Made by a program: the position numbers and the translations under genes
Assembly: GCA_003278815.1 (NCBI GenBank)
Contig: QCDB01000001.1
Coordinates: 126,001 to 190,000 of the forward strand
Length of the DNA stretch: 64,000 nt
Reading direction: 5' to 3'
Source of the DNA: SAR86 cluster bacterium AG-349-I13
GTDB lineage: Bacteria; Pseudomonadota; Gammaproteobacteria; Magnimaribacterales; TMED112
Part shown: positions 8,906 through 18,350 of the stretch, piece after piece
Layout: every line of letters starts with the position of its first letter
Position numbering within the stretch: the stretch's first letter is position 1
The notes under the pieces: model-generated
What the model was told of the DNA's origin: nothing
What the model saw: only the letters and a program-made list of their open reading frames with translations
Database searches by the model: none

Positions 8906-10390
8906 ATGGTTGAAAGCAACCAAGAAAAAATTTCCAAATTTTTAAATTCAGATAAATTAACCTACAAGGGTCTAGAAAAGGAGAACCTAAGATCTGATCT
9001 TGATGGAAAAATCTCGAATAAAAGTTTTCCAAAAAGTTTTGGCGTTCATAATTTTAATAGGTACATAACACTTGATTATTCAGAACCGCACCTTGAATTA
9101 GTTACACCTCCTTTTGTGAAAAATTTCGATGCTTACAATTTTTTATGTGATCTGCATAAATTCGTTGAGGAGAATCTTGATGGTGATCTGCTTTGGAACT
9201 ACTCAATGCCCCCGAAATTTAAAAGCAAATACATTAAGCTGCCTCCACACAGAGAATCAAATACTACAAAATTGGCTCATCTTTACAGGCTTGGTTTAAG
9301 AAATAGGTATGGAGATAAAATGCAAAGCACAGCAGGCATACATTTTAATTTTTCATTTTCAGATTCTGTCATTAGGGCTCTTGGAAACAATAAAACTGAA
9401 ATTTATCTTGGAGTGTCAAGAAATTTTTTAAGACTATTCCCAATAATTTTAAGGTTAATAGGCTGTTCTCCAGTAACTCATAAATCCTTTTTGAAAGGGA
9501 GGCAGATAAACATTGAAAACTTAGATGAAGAGGATTGTTATTTACCTAAATCGACCTCGCTGCGTGTTAGTAGGCTCGGATACTATTCAGAAGAACAAGA
9601 CGAAAGTTTAATCACCTTTAATTCTTTAGAGGAATATTTATTAACGTTAAAAAATTATATAAATAACCCAAATGACAAGTTTAAGAACATATCACTTGAC
9701 CTGAAACAACAAGTAAATAATGGAACGATACAAATGGAAAGTGAGCTCTATAACCATGTAAGGCCAAAAGGAATAATATCGAAAGATATTAGAGCTTATA
9801 CACAGTTAAAGAATAAAGGCATTGAATATCTAGAAATTAGGTCTATTGACTTAAACCCTTATACAAAAATAGGAATCTCATTAGAGGACATAAAATTTCT
9901 AGAACTTGTTTTGATTTTTTGTGCATTATCAGATTCTCCTCTGATTAGTGCTTTAGAAAGTGATTGTATAAAAGAGAATATAAGAAGATCGTCCGAAGCA
10001 GGACAAGATTGTAATTTTATAGGAGGGCTTGAAAGTGAAAATGCTGAAGAATCTGCTGAAAGTGCAACTAAGGAATTTTTACAAAAGCTTCAAAATTTTG
10101 CATTCGACATAGGCTTAGAAAAAGATAGCGAAAAAATGTTCTCTGAATACACCAAAAGAAACAATAAACCTCTATCTAAAAAATTAATCTGTGATTTGGA
10201 AAAATATGAAAACTTGTTAGCTTTTATTGTAAAAAAATCTGCACCGATTAATCATGAAATTAATAAAGATAATCGTACACTTTTTGAAAAAGAACGCGAT
10301 TTATCTGAGAAGCAATATGTTCACGAAAAGAAAGAGGATAATATGTTATTTGAAGAGTACTTAGAACATTTTAGAGGTGAAATTAAATGA
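8906..10390 (+). CDS. gshA: glutamate-cysteine ligase
   Basis: First enzyme of glutathione synthesis, joining glutamate and cysteine with ATP. 494 residues; E. coli GshA has 518. Family features are the N-terminal GLEKENLR segment, the central NYSMPPKF, and HVRPKG followed by YLEIRSIDLNPY near residue 320. The next gene starts on its stop codon (4-base overlap). gshB is not in the window. Confidence 0.94.
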   Translation: MVESNQEKISKFLNSDKLTYKGLEKENLRSDLDGKISNKSFPKSFGVHNFNRYITLDYSEPHLELVTPPFVKNFDAYNFLCDLHKFVEENLDGDLLWNYSMPPKFKSKYIKLPPHRESNTTKLAHLYRLGLRNRYGDKMQSTAGIHFNFSFSDSVIRALGNNKTEIYLGVSRNFLRLFPIILRLIGCSPVTHKSFLKGRQINIENLDEEDCYLPKSTSLRVSRLGYYSEEQDESLITFNSLEEYLLTLKNYINNPNDKFKNISLDLKQQVNNGTIQMESELYNHVRPKGIISKDIRAYTQLKNKGIEYLEIRSIDLNPYTKIGISLEDIKFLELVLIFCALSDSPLISALESDCIKENIRRSSEAGQDCNFIGGLESENAEESAESATKEFLQKLQNFAFDIGLEKDSEKMFSEYTKRNNKPLSKKLICDLEKYENLLAFIVKKSAPINHEINKDNRTLFEKERDLSEKQYVHEKKEDNMLFEEYLEHFRGEIK

Positions 10391-11385
10391 AAATTCTACA
10401 TTGTAAGGAATATGGGCCAGTAGATAATTTAGTTTGGGAAGAGATTGATAGCCCAGCACTTCAGGACAATGAAGTACTGATAGATATAAAAGCTGCTGCG
10501 TTAAATTTTCCAGATTTCTTAATAGTACAAGGGCTTTATCAATTTAAGCCTGATTTGCCTTTTGCACCAGGTAATGAGGGTGCAGGCATTGTAAGAAAAA
10601 CAGGTAAAAATGTGACTCGCTTTAAGGAGGGTGATCGTGTTTATTTTATGGCTACTCATGGTGCTTTCGCAGAACAAATATGTATCAATGAGCTTGGTGT
10701 ATTCCCTATTCCAGATGAAATATCATTTCAATTAGCAGCTTCATATCAGATGGCATATGGCACAAGTTACCACGCTCTTATTCAAAGAGGAAAGCTTTCT
10801 GAGAATGATGAAGTCCTAATTTTAGGAGCTTCTGGTGGTGTTGGTCTCGCTGCTGTCGATATTGCAAAAGCAAAGGGAGCTAGAGTTATTGCCGGAGTTT
10901 CAACTGATGAAAAAGCAAAAATATGCCAAGATTATGGTGCAGACGAAGTAATAGTATATGGGACAGGCCCAAAAGATAAAGAGGAGGCTAGAGCATTTTC
11001 GACTGAGCTCAAATCTAAAAGCATAAAAAATGGTTATGACATCATTTATGACCCCATTGGGGACTGTTATGCAGAGCCTGCTTTTCGAGCCATAGGGTGG
11101 AAAGGCAAATATTTAGTCGTGGGTTTTGCTGCTGGTCAAATACCTAAACTACCAATTAATTTAACATTACTAAAAGGGGCTGCTGTGGTAGGAGTGTTTT
11201 GGGGAGCATTTACCGGAAGAGAGTTTGAAGTAAATCAAAAAAATATAACTGATATTAATGAAATGTTAGCTACAGGCAAAATTAAACCTTTAATATCAAA
11301 AGAAGTTCCAATGGAAAACGCAGTTGAAGCCATAAAGTTGATAGGTAGTAGAGGAGTAGTAGGAAAAGTAGTGCTTGTTAATTAA
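10387..11385 (+). CDS. zinc-independent quinone oxidoreductase (MDR family)
   Basis: 332 residues, NADPH-dependent medium-chain dehydrogenase/reductase of the QOR type. The N-terminal GroES-like domain contains PFAPGNEGAGIV; the Rossmann motif is LGASGGVGLAAVD near residue 145. The catalytic and structural zinc cysteines of alcohol dehydrogenases are absent, as usual for QOR. Exact substrate is unknown. The ATGA overlap with gshA suggests translational coupling, consistent with a redox-protection role for both genes (inference). Confidence 0.88.
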   Translation: MKILHCKEYGPVDNLVWEEIDSPALQDNEVLIDIKAAALNFPDFLIVQGLYQFKPDLPFAPGNEGAGIVRKTGKNVTRFKEGDRVYFMATHGAFAEQICINELGVFPIPDEISFQLAASYQMAYGTSYHALIQRGKLSENDEVLILGASGGVGLAAVDIAKAKGARVIAGVSTDEKAKICQDYGADEVIVYGTGPKDKEEARAFSTELKSKSIKNGYDIIYDPIGDCYAEPAFRAIGWKGKYLVVGFAAGQIPKLPINLTLLKGAAVVGVFWGAFTGREFEVNQKNITDINEMLATGKIKPLISKEVPMENAVEAIKLIGSRGVVGKVVLVN

Positions 11386-11386
11386 G

Positions 11387-12010
11387 CTACTGAGAAGCAA
11401 GCAAAGATTTTATAACCAGTGACATTGCGGAACTTTCGAATGGAGCTTTGAAAATACCAATGACTTCTGCATCTGAATTAACCACTATCAGATGATTGGT
11501 ATGTGAAATTATCCTTTGGTTCATATGGTTCTCCACAGGAGCTAGTTTTTCTACCCCAAGCTGATATCCTAGTTTCACAACCTCTGGCACATCTCCAGAA
11601 ACACCAACAAAATCAGGATTAAATGCCGTAACGTAGTTTCTTAACCTTCCAAGAGTATCGATTTCAGGATCAAAACTTATTAAATAGTAAGAGATATCAT
11701 TTGTTTCAATTTTTTCGAAAACCTGCTTCATAACTGACATCATTACCGGACATTCTGTAGGACAGCTTGAATATCCAAAATAAAGAAAATTTAAACTTTG
11801 TTCTTTAAAGTTTTCTTTCGTAAAAACATCACCATTATGGTCAACTAAGTTAAAATCTCGTAGCTCTTCAAAACTTCCATAACCAAAATACCCATTCACC
11901 TTCATCTCATCAGCAGAAAGTATCCTAGGCTGACTTATTCTCCAAATTGAATAAACCGAGAGAAATAGAACAACTGAAAAAAGAATGATTGTTAACAGAT
12001 TTTTAGACAT
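11387..12010 (-). CDS. Sco1/SenC copper chaperone
   Basis: Membrane-anchored thioredoxin-fold protein that delivers copper to the CuA site of cytochrome oxidase. 207 residues: N-terminal membrane anchor at about 5-24, then the copper-binding CxxxC in SSCPTECPVM, and the ligand histidine in ISHTNHLIVV. It is the last gene of the oxidase cluster and ends one base from the convergent quinone oxidoreductase gene. Confidence 0.93.
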   Translation of the reverse strand: MSKNLLTIILFSVVLFLSVYSIWRISQPRILSADEMKVNGYFGYGSFEELRDFNLVDHNGDVFTKENFKEQSLNFLYFGYSSCPTECPVMMSVMKQVFEKIETNDISYYLISFDPEIDTLGRLRNYVTAFNPDFVGVSGDVPEVVKLGYQLGVEKLAPVENHMNQRIISHTNHLIVVNSDAEVIGIFKAPFESSAMSLVIKSLLASQ

Positions 12011-12863
12011 AAAGCTTAATTAAAAAATCGGCATAAGTCGCAAGAAAGAAAAGCAGCATATATTTTACAGAGAAATTGAAAACTCTCATTGATAGCTCAT
12101 TATTCTTGTCATTCAAATATGCTACACACAAGTAAATGAAATATAGATTCAAGGCTGTAGTGGAAAATAGGTAGAAATAACCAGTTAAACCATAAAAAAA
12201 TGGAGAAAGAGAAGCTCCTAATAACAAAATTGCATATACGATCATTTCTTTTTTTGTTCTTGAGACGCCTTTTGCAATAGGCATCATTGGTACACCCTCT
12301 TTCTTGTATTCATCCATTCTGTCAATAGCAAGCGGCCAAAAATGCGGTGGTGTCCATAAAAAAATTATTAATACCAAAATTAATGGTAATAATGACACCT
12401 CATTTGTAACAGCCGTCCATCCAATTAGAGGAGGAAGTGCACCAGAGAGCCCACCAATAACTATGTTTTGTGGAGTTGCCCACTTTAGGTAAATTGTGTA
12501 CACCAAACTATAAAAAATAAAGCCAAATGTAGTTATAAAAAGGGTTAGAGGGTTTGAAAAATATAATAACAAGCTAGTACCTATGGATAATAAAATAGCC
12601 GTAAATATTAGAGCTTGTGAAAGTGAGATATCGCCTGCAGCAAGAGGTCTTTTTTTTGTTCTCTGCATATTTTTATCAGACTCTCTATCAAAAATTTGGT
12701 TGAGTGCAGCTGAAGAAGCAGCTAGAAAAGCAAAACCAAGCAAACTTGCGAGACTTGAAAATATATTTGAGTAAAACTCTATTGATAACAACATGCCTAC
12801 AAGAGCAGTAAGTGTTAGAAGCAAAACAATTTTAGGTTTACAAAGCGTTATAAAGCTTGTCAT
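12003..12863 (-). CDS. ctaB: protohaem IX farnesyltransferase (haem O synthase)
   Basis: Integral membrane UbiA-family prenyltransferase making haem O from haem B. 286 residues, with about nine hydrophobic segments. The first aspartate-rich motif is NQIFDRESDKNMQRT, followed by KRPLAAG; the second conserved loop contains RMDEYKKEGVPMMP. It overlaps the Sco gene by 8 bases and follows ctaA after 4 bases. Also called cyoE. Confidence 0.95.
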   Translation of the reverse strand: MTSFITLCKPKIVLLLTLTALVGMLLSIEFYSNIFSSLASLLGFAFLAASSAALNQIFDRESDKNMQRTKKRPLAAGDISLSQALIFTAILLSIGTSLLLYFSNPLTLFITTFGFIFYSLVYTIYLKWATPQNIVIGGLSGALPPLIGWTAVTNEVSLLPLILVLIIFLWTPPHFWPLAIDRMDEYKKEGVPMMPIAKGVSRTKKEMIVYAILLLGASLSPFFYGLTGYFYLFSTTALNLYFIYLCVAYLNDKNNELSMRVFNFSVKYMLLFFLATYADFLIKLYV

Positions 12864-12867
12864 TCGA

Positions 12868-13839
12868 TTAAATTCTCCTAAATGCCAAAAATGTCATAAC
12901 CACAAAAGATAAAAACAACATTACCCCTACTATATTGTGCGCAACTGCATTCCATAATGGAAGAGAGCTCAAAATATTATTTACACCTAAAAAGATTTGG
13001 ATCCCTAAAATTGATAAAAAACTTATAACTAACCCTTTTGTTTCTGTTGACCAAAGCTTAACTGCCAAGAAAATGGAATAGAAAAATACAATTATAGCTC
13101 CAATTCTATGTGTTAAATGTATGGCGACTCTGGCTTCATTGCTCATTTGACCATAAAGGTAATTTGGTCCAATCGATTGAAATAAGTTGAAGCCTTCTTC
13201 AAAGTTAGTATTTGGAATTAGCTCTCCCTGACAATATGGCAAATCTAAACAGGCTCTGGCAGCATAATTTGTAGACGTCCAAGCACCAAGAAATATTTGA
13301 GAAATAATAAGAACAAACCCAACCATTATATATGGTTTGTTACGAACTAATATTAAATATGAATTTGTAATCTTTAGTGATTTCATGAATATAACTAAGA
13401 ATAGAGAAGTCACTATCATTGCTCCAAAAAGATGAGATGTAACTATTAGGGGGTGAAGTTTTAAACTTACAGTTAGATAACCAAAAATTCCTTGTCCAAT
13501 TATAATTAGAAGCAATGCTATAGACTCCGTTTTCATTTTTTGTTCTTTAAACGCTATGAAGACAAGACAAATGGCTAGAAGCCCCAATGAGGCTGCAAAA
13601 TATCTATGTACCACTTCTGGAATTATCTTATCTATTTCAACAGGCGAGTCAGGAAACAAAGATTCTGCAATAGCTATCTCATCAGGGGTTGTTGGAAAAG
13701 TAACAAATCCATAACAACCAGGCCAATCTGGACAACCCAAACCAGCATCTGCAAGCCTTGTCCATGCACCAAGACCAATAACTACAAAACAAAATGCGAT
13801 ACCTATAGCCGAAAAAGTTTTTGTATTAAAAATGTTCAT
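12868..13839 (-). CDS. ctaA: haem A synthase
   Basis: Oxidises haem O to haem A for the aa3 centre. 323 residues with eight predicted helices. Conserved elements include the N-terminal GAWTRLADAGLGCPDWPGC (two cysteines of the loop disulfide), the haem-ligand region EVVHRYFA, and in the C-terminal half the second ligand THRIGA plus another cysteine pair around RACLDLPYC. It overlaps the upstream gene by 4 bases. Confidence 0.95.
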   Translation of the reverse strand: MNIFNTKTFSAIGIAFCFVVIGLGAWTRLADAGLGCPDWPGCYGFVTFPTTPDEIAIAESLFPDSPVEIDKIIPEVVHRYFAASLGLLAICLVFIAFKEQKMKTESIALLLIIIGQGIFGYLTVSLKLHPLIVTSHLFGAMIVTSLFLVIFMKSLKITNSYLILVRNKPYIMVGFVLIISQIFLGAWTSTNYAARACLDLPYCQGELIPNTNFEEGFNLFQSIGPNYLYGQMSNEARVAIHLTHRIGAIIVFFYSIFLAVKLWSTETKGLVISFLSILGIQIFLGVNNILSSLPLWNAVAHNIVGVMLFLSFVVMTFLAFRRI

Positions 13840-14393
13840 AGTAATACTTTGAGATCCTCAAATATTTCATTGAAACTTAAGCTCACGTTAAATTCTTCCA
13901 TCACGTTAGAAAAAGAATCAATAAGAAACATAGATTTTGAAAAATACGGATTATTAAGCTGGCCAGAGATCCTTTCTTCGAATAAATTGTTCTTGTCGTA
14001 CAGAAAAATTACTTCAGGAAAAAGGTTTTTGAGATCTGTAGCTTTCTCAAATAACTCTTTATCTTTATAGACAACAACCCTTCTTAGTCTATGGCTTTCT
14101 CTTGGCAACGTAAGCTTCAAACTTGTCGCAAGTTTATAACGATCAAGGCTGAAAGTTATGTTTTTAAAATCATCAAAATGGACCAAATACCATTTCCCAG
14201 CTGAGAAAGAAAAAGTTTTACCTTCAGCATCTAATAGGCTTAAGTTTTCTGTATCTATTTGAGGAATTATTAGGTCTCCATTATTATTTGAGCTTGTCGG
14301 TTTATATCCAAGATAAAAAGTTAATGTTGATAAACTTATTACTAAAAGAGGTGTTAATAGTATTATTAACGCAAGATACTTCTGATTATTCAC
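13836..14393 (-). CDS. membrane-anchored thioredoxin-like protein of the oxidase cluster
   Basis: 185 residues from a GTG start. One N-terminal membrane helix (about 7-29), then a periplasmic domain whose pattern (FSFSAGKWYLVHF, later EVIFLYDKNNLF, SMFLIDSFSNVM) looks like a thioredoxin fold with no CxxC motif. A protein of unknown function holds exactly this place, between SURF1 and ctaA, in the Pseudomonas cluster. A role in oxidase assembly is inferred from context only. It overlaps SURF1 by 8 bases and ctaA by 4. Confidence 0.75.
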   Translation of the reverse strand: MNNQKYLALIILLTPLLVISLSTLTFYLGYKPTSSNNNGDLIIPQIDTENLSLLDAEGKTFSFSAGKWYLVHFDDFKNITFSLDRYKLATSLKLTLPRESHRLRRVVVYKDKELFEKATDLKNLFPEVIFLYDKNNLFEERISGQLNNPYFSKSMFLIDSFSNVMEEFNVSLSFNEIFEDLKVLL

Positions 14394-15075
14394 CTTTTTT
14401 CCTATATGCGTATATTGTTAAAATTATTAAAGCTGCACACAAACCAAACCACTGGATGGCGTAACCTATATGTTTGCTAGCTGACATGTTTACCGGCTTT
14501 TCTATAGATTGATATTTATCAACATCTCTAATATCTAAGTTAAATAGAAATGGGTGCAAATATCTATCTTTCAATATCGGAAATTTTTCTGTTAAAACCG
14601 AAGTGCTAAACTCTTGAATTATACGGCTGTCTGATTCCTCCACATTTTTTATAAAAGTATTGTTTTGTTTGAAAAGAGTTGTTCCTTTGATTAATTTCTT
14701 TCCAACCGGTATATCAATCTTTGGTAAATTATTTTTTATTAGGTTTCGCTCAATAAAACCTCTATGGATAAATACCAACGTTCCATCACCATTTAGAAAT
14801 AAGTGATAGACCTTAAAACCAGCTTTGCCACTATTAATTGCATTGTCTTCATAAACAACAAGATCTTGATATATGCCTGTGGTTTCAATTGGCTGCCAAT
14901 TATCCAATGTTTGATTTTTTTTCAATCTAACTGGAGCTGATACCAACAACTTATCGTAGTTAGCAATAATTAATTTTTTTTCTTCTGCTCTTTCAATTTG
15001 CCATATCCCTAGACTAATTGTTATAGGAACAAATATGATTGCAAAAATTAATATCTTTGATTTGAAGTTATTCAA
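14386..15075 (-). CDS. SURF1 family oxidase assembly protein
   Basis: 229 residues with a membrane helix at each end (about 7-24 and 205-222) enclosing a periplasmic domain, the typical SURF1 topology. Family motifs are GIWQIERAEEK directly after helix 1, GFIERNL and, before the last helix, HIGYAIQWFGL. It helps insert haem A into subunit I. The start codon is TTG; no ATG gives a better N-terminus. Confidence 0.9.
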   Translation of the reverse strand: MNNFKSKILIFAIIFVPITISLGIWQIERAEEKKLIIANYDKLLVSAPVRLKKNQTLDNWQPIETTGIYQDLVVYEDNAINSGKAGFKVYHLFLNGDGTLVFIHRGFIERNLIKNNLPKIDIPVGKKLIKGTTLFKQNNTFIKNVEESDSRIIQEFSTSVLTEKFPILKDRYLHPFLFNLDIRDVDKYQSIEKPVNMSASKHIGYAIQWFGLCAALIILTIYAYRKKGE

Positions 15076-15090
15076 TGTTTTAATATCCCA
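15076..15090. promoter_or_regulatory. 15-bp divergent gap, SURF1/DUF2909
   Basis: Two divergent start codons, TTG and GTG, are only 15 bases apart. A TAATAT at 15081-15086 (plus) and a TATTAA on the minus strand (complement of 15080-15085) share the same bases. If they are the -10 boxes, both messages start at or inside the annotated start codons. The SURF1 gene may instead be transcribed from upstream oxidase genes. Confidence 0.3.
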
Positions 15091-15303
15091 GTGTTAAAAA
15101 CTATCATCGTTATTTTACTCATATTGGTTTTAATAAGCTTGGCATCAAGTTTGGTATTCCTTTTTATTGACAGGGGCAAGCCTGGGAAAAAAAGAATACT
15201 ATACGGGCTAGGCTTTAGAGTTACGCTTGGTGCAATACTTTTAATTCTCATAATCTATGGTGTTTCAACCGGTCAATTAGGCAATGAAGCCCCATTGGGT
15301 TAA
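15091..15303 (+). CDS. DUF2909 twin-transmembrane protein
   Basis: 70 residues, two membrane helices (about 4-26 and 42-62) joined by the basic loop DRGKPGKKRILYGLGFRV, matching the DUF2909 family found in gammaproteobacterial cytochrome oxidase clusters. The start codon is GTG. It runs against the oxidase operon and its stop overlaps the coxC stop by 4 bases. Function unknown; an assembly role is suggested only by the constant neighbourhood. Confidence 0.8.
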   Translation: MLKTIIVILLILVLISLASSLVFLFIDRGKPGKKRILYGLGFRVTLGAILLILIIYGVSTGQLGNEAPLG

Positions 15304-16220
15304 AGAATATAAACGAATAAGAACAGGCAAACCCAAACAACGTCTACAAAGTGCCAGTACCACGATGCAGCTTCGAAACCAAAATGTTCTTTATCAGTAA
15401 AATGATTGTATCCTGCCGATCTTGTCAGCTGAGTGGCAAGAAATATTCCACCTATTAAAACGTGCATACCATGAAATCCTGTCAGCATAAAAAATGTTGT
15501 TCCATAAACACCAGAACTAATAGTTAGCCCTAAGTGAGCATACGCTTCGTAATATTCTAAGGCTTGAAGAATCACAAATATAAATGCCAATAAGACTGTT
15601 ACACCTAGCCATAAATTAAACCTTTTTCTGTTGTTGTCTTTTAGTGCCATATGCGCAAAATGCACAGTTCCACTCGATGATAGCAAAACAACAGTATTGT
15701 AAAGAGGAAGCCACGTTCCAAGACTTCCAATACCCTGCAGATACATACTCTCATCAGGCCCTTTGGTAACTGCTTGATCTCCCATTAAACTCTCTTCTGG
15801 TGTAATCATTGGGGGCCATGTTGCTTCGAAATCTGGCCATAATAATTCTCCAGCAAGGCCTTTATCACCTTCTCCACCCAACCAAGAAATTGAAAATGTT
15901 CTTATGTAAAAAAGTGCGCCAAAAAATGCTGCAAAAAACATAACTTCGGAAAAAATAAACCAAGCCATGCCATAGACATAAGACGTATTTAATTGAGGTG
16001 TATCAAGCCCAGCATGTGATTCTCTTATTACTACTGACCACCAGTAAGCTAGAGTTCCAATTACAGTAGCGATGCCAATAAATAGCAGGGTTGTACCTTT
16101 TCCCATCACAGCATCTGCTGCACCAACACCAAAAAAGAGCATTGCTATTGCAAAGACTATAGGTATAGAGCTGCTTTCTGGTACGTAGTATTTTTGGTGG
16201 CTTGTTGTTTCAGTGTTCAT
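15300..16220 (-). CDS. coxC: cytochrome c oxidase subunit III
   Basis: 306 residues with seven predicted helices, within the long bacterial version of the family. Recognisable segments are ESHAGLDTP, SEVMFFAAFFGALFY, GTVHFAHMAL, and the C-terminal GFHGMHVLIGG and YWHFVDVVWVCLF. It overlaps ctaG by 11 bases. Confidence 0.97.
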   Translation of the reverse strand: MNTETTSHQKYYVPESSSIPIVFAIAMLFFGVGAADAVMGKGTTLLFIGIATVIGTLAYWWSVVIRESHAGLDTPQLNTSYVYGMAWFIFSEVMFFAAFFGALFYIRTFSISWLGGEGDKGLAGELLWPDFEATWPPMITPEESLMGDQAVTKGPDESMYLQGIGSLGTWLPLYNTVVLLSSSGTVHFAHMALKDNNRKRFNLWLGVTVLLAFIFVILQALEYYEAYAHLGLTISSGVYGTTFFMLTGFHGMHVLIGGIFLATQLTRSAGYNHFTDKEHFGFEAASWYWHFVDVVWVCLFLFVYIL

Positions 16221-16764
16221 GGTTAACAGCTAGCATTTCCTCTCTTTCTTTTTCAAACAAAGTATATGACAAATAGACATTATTTACATTCTCACTAAGC
16301 TCAGAGTCTACATAAAATCTCACTGGCCACTCTTGAGTCTCATAAGGTTCTAGAGTTTGCTCACTAAAACAAAAACATTGGATTTTTTTCACATTTTCAG
16401 CTGCTAGTCCCGGAGAAACTGATGGAACTATCGATAATGTTAATTTTTTATTAGTGTTGTTTGTTGCTATGTATGAAGTTCTGCTTACCTTATCAGTCAT
16501 AACCTCAAGGTTTGTTTCTGACGGATAAAAGGTAACAGGAGCTGAACCATTAACTGTGCTCAAAAATCTAATATTGACCTGTCTTTCATATGTTTCATTA
16601 TTTTTTTTAAAGAAATCTGAAGGCCCATATATTTTTCCATTTAAACCAGTAACCTCACAAAATACATTGTATAAAGGAACCAACATGAATGAAAAAAAGA
16701 ACATGAAAGTCACTGCTCCAAGCAAAGAAACAAAAACTTTATTTTTTAAGGGTCCGTTACTCAT
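16210..16764 (-). CDS. ctaG: cytochrome c oxidase assembly protein CtaG/Cox11
   Basis: Membrane-anchored chaperone that inserts CuB into subunit I. 184 residues: one helix at about 11-31 followed by NVFCEVTGLNG and a periplasmic beta domain. The copper-binding pair is in KIQCFCFSEQTLEP, followed by the family's YxxYTLF-type strand. It lies between coxA and coxC as in other proteobacteria, overlapping coxA by 4 bases. Confidence 0.95.
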   Translation of the reverse strand: MSNGPLKNKVFVSLLGAVTFMFFFSFMLVPLYNVFCEVTGLNGKIYGPSDFFKKNNETYERQVNIRFLSTVNGSAPVTFYPSETNLEVMTDKVSRTSYIATNNTNKKLTLSIVPSVSPGLAAENVKKIQCFCFSEQTLEPYETQEWPVRFYVDSELSENVNNVYLSYTLFEKEREEMLAVNHEH

Positions 16765-18341
16765 TTAACTTTAGGAGGCACGTCAAATGTATGATAAGGA
16801 GCTGGCGAATCTACCGTCCATTCAAGACCGTCTGCACCATCCCAAACCTGTGGTGTAGCCTTTTTGCCAGCAAAGACAGTTTTTACAACTATGTATAAGA
16901 ATAATAGTTGAGACAATCCGAACAAAAATGCTCCCACTGAAGAAACAGCATTCCACTCGGCAAATTGCAATGCGTAATCCGCATATCTTCTAGGCATGCC
17001 TGCAAGACCAACGAAGTGTTGTGGGAAAAATGTGATATTTACACCAATAAAGGAAAGCCAAAAGTGTAATCTGCCCATTTTTTCGTCATACATGTTTCCT
17101 GTCCATTTAGGCAACCAATAATAAACAGCTGCCATTATTGAAAAAACTGAACCAGGAACAAGAACATAATGAAAATGAGCAACTACAAAATAAGTATCAT
17201 GATATTGAAAATCTGCTGGTGTAATAGCAAGCATAAGGCCTGAAAAACCACCTATGGTAAATAGGACCACAAAAGCAATAGCAAATAACATTGGAGTCTC
17301 GTAAGTAATTGATCCCTTAAATATGGTCGCACACCAATTAAAAACTTTGACACCTGTGGGAATAGCAATAAGCATTGTAGCCCACATAAAGAATAGCTCT
17401 GCTACCAAAGGCATTCCTACGGTAAACATGTGGTGAGCCCAAACAACAAAAGATAAAACTGCGATAGAAACCATTGCATATACCATTGAGGAATGGCCAA
17501 AAAGTGGTTTTCTTGAAAATGTTGAAATTATATGTGAGGTAATACCGAATGCTGGCAATATCATAATATATACCTCTGGATGACCAAAAAACCAGAAGAC
17601 GTGTTGGAAAAGAACTGGATCACCACCACCTGCTGCATCAAAAAACGATGTACCAAAATAAGCATCCATCAATAGCATAGTTACTGCACCAGCCAAAACA
17701 GGCATAACTGCAATTAATAAATAAGCTGTAATTAGCCAAGACCATACAAAAAGAGGCATTTTCATCAACGTCATTCCAGGTGCCCTCATGTTCATAATGG
17801 TTACAATCACATTAATGGATCCCATAATTGATGAAGCCCCCATAATATGAATAGCAAAAACAAAATAAGCTACATTCGGGTAGTTCGTGGACAAAGGAGC
17901 GTAGAAAGTCCAACCAAAACCAGGCAAGCCTCCCTCCATGAATGCTGTAGAAAGCAAGATGCCAAAAGCAACTGGCAGTAACCAAAAACTCAGATTGTTC
18001 ATTCTTGGCATAGCCATGTCTGGTGCACCAATTTGAAGGGGTATTAGCCAGTTAGCTAAACCAACAAAAGCTGGCATCACGCCACCAAAAATCATAATCA
18101 AACCATGCATAGTAACAAGCTGGTTGTATCTAATAGGATCCATGAGCTGTAGACCAGGCTCAAATAGCTCTGCTCTTATACCCATTGCAAAAGCACCTCC
18201 AAGCAAAAAAGCTGCAAAAGCAAACCACAAATATAAAGTTCCTATATCTTTATGATTTGTTGTTTTGAGCCATCTCATTAATCCTTTTTTTGGCCCATGG
18301 TGATCATCATGATGATCGTGGTTTTCAACTACTGCACTCAT
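16761..18341 (-). CDS. coxA: cytochrome c oxidase subunit I
   Basis: Catalytic subunit, 526 residues with twelve helices. The low-spin haem and CuB ligands are in place: the TMHGLIMIF histidine, the GHPEVYIMILPAFG segment (Glu of an A1-type D channel and the cross-linked His-Tyr pair), HHMFTVG, and HFHYVLVPG. Subunit I with subunits II and III and CtaG defines an aa3-type proton-pumping oxidase. Confidence 0.98.
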   Translation of the reverse strand: MSAVVENHDHHDDHHGPKKGLMRWLKTTNHKDIGTLYLWFAFAAFLLGGAFAMGIRAELFEPGLQLMDPIRYNQLVTMHGLIMIFGGVMPAFVGLANWLIPLQIGAPDMAMPRMNNLSFWLLPVAFGILLSTAFMEGGLPGFGWTFYAPLSTNYPNVAYFVFAIHIMGASSIMGSINVIVTIMNMRAPGMTLMKMPLFVWSWLITAYLLIAVMPVLAGAVTMLLMDAYFGTSFFDAAGGGDPVLFQHVFWFFGHPEVYIMILPAFGITSHIISTFSRKPLFGHSSMVYAMVSIAVLSFVVWAHHMFTVGMPLVAELFFMWATMLIAIPTGVKVFNWCATIFKGSITYETPMLFAIAFVVLFTIGGFSGLMLAITPADFQYHDTYFVVAHFHYVLVPGSVFSIMAAVYYWLPKWTGNMYDEKMGRLHFWLSFIGVNITFFPQHFVGLAGMPRRYADYALQFAEWNAVSSVGAFLFGLSQLLFLYIVVKTVFAGKKATPQVWDGADGLEWTVDSPAPYHTFDVPPKVK

Positions 18342-18350
18342 ATCCTACTC

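Noticed and set aside
11370-11410. Hairpin terminator between the quinone oxidoreductase and Sco genes
   Set aside because: GCTTG and CAAGC can pair, but the loop is about 20 bases, the stem is only five pairs and no T-run follows directly.
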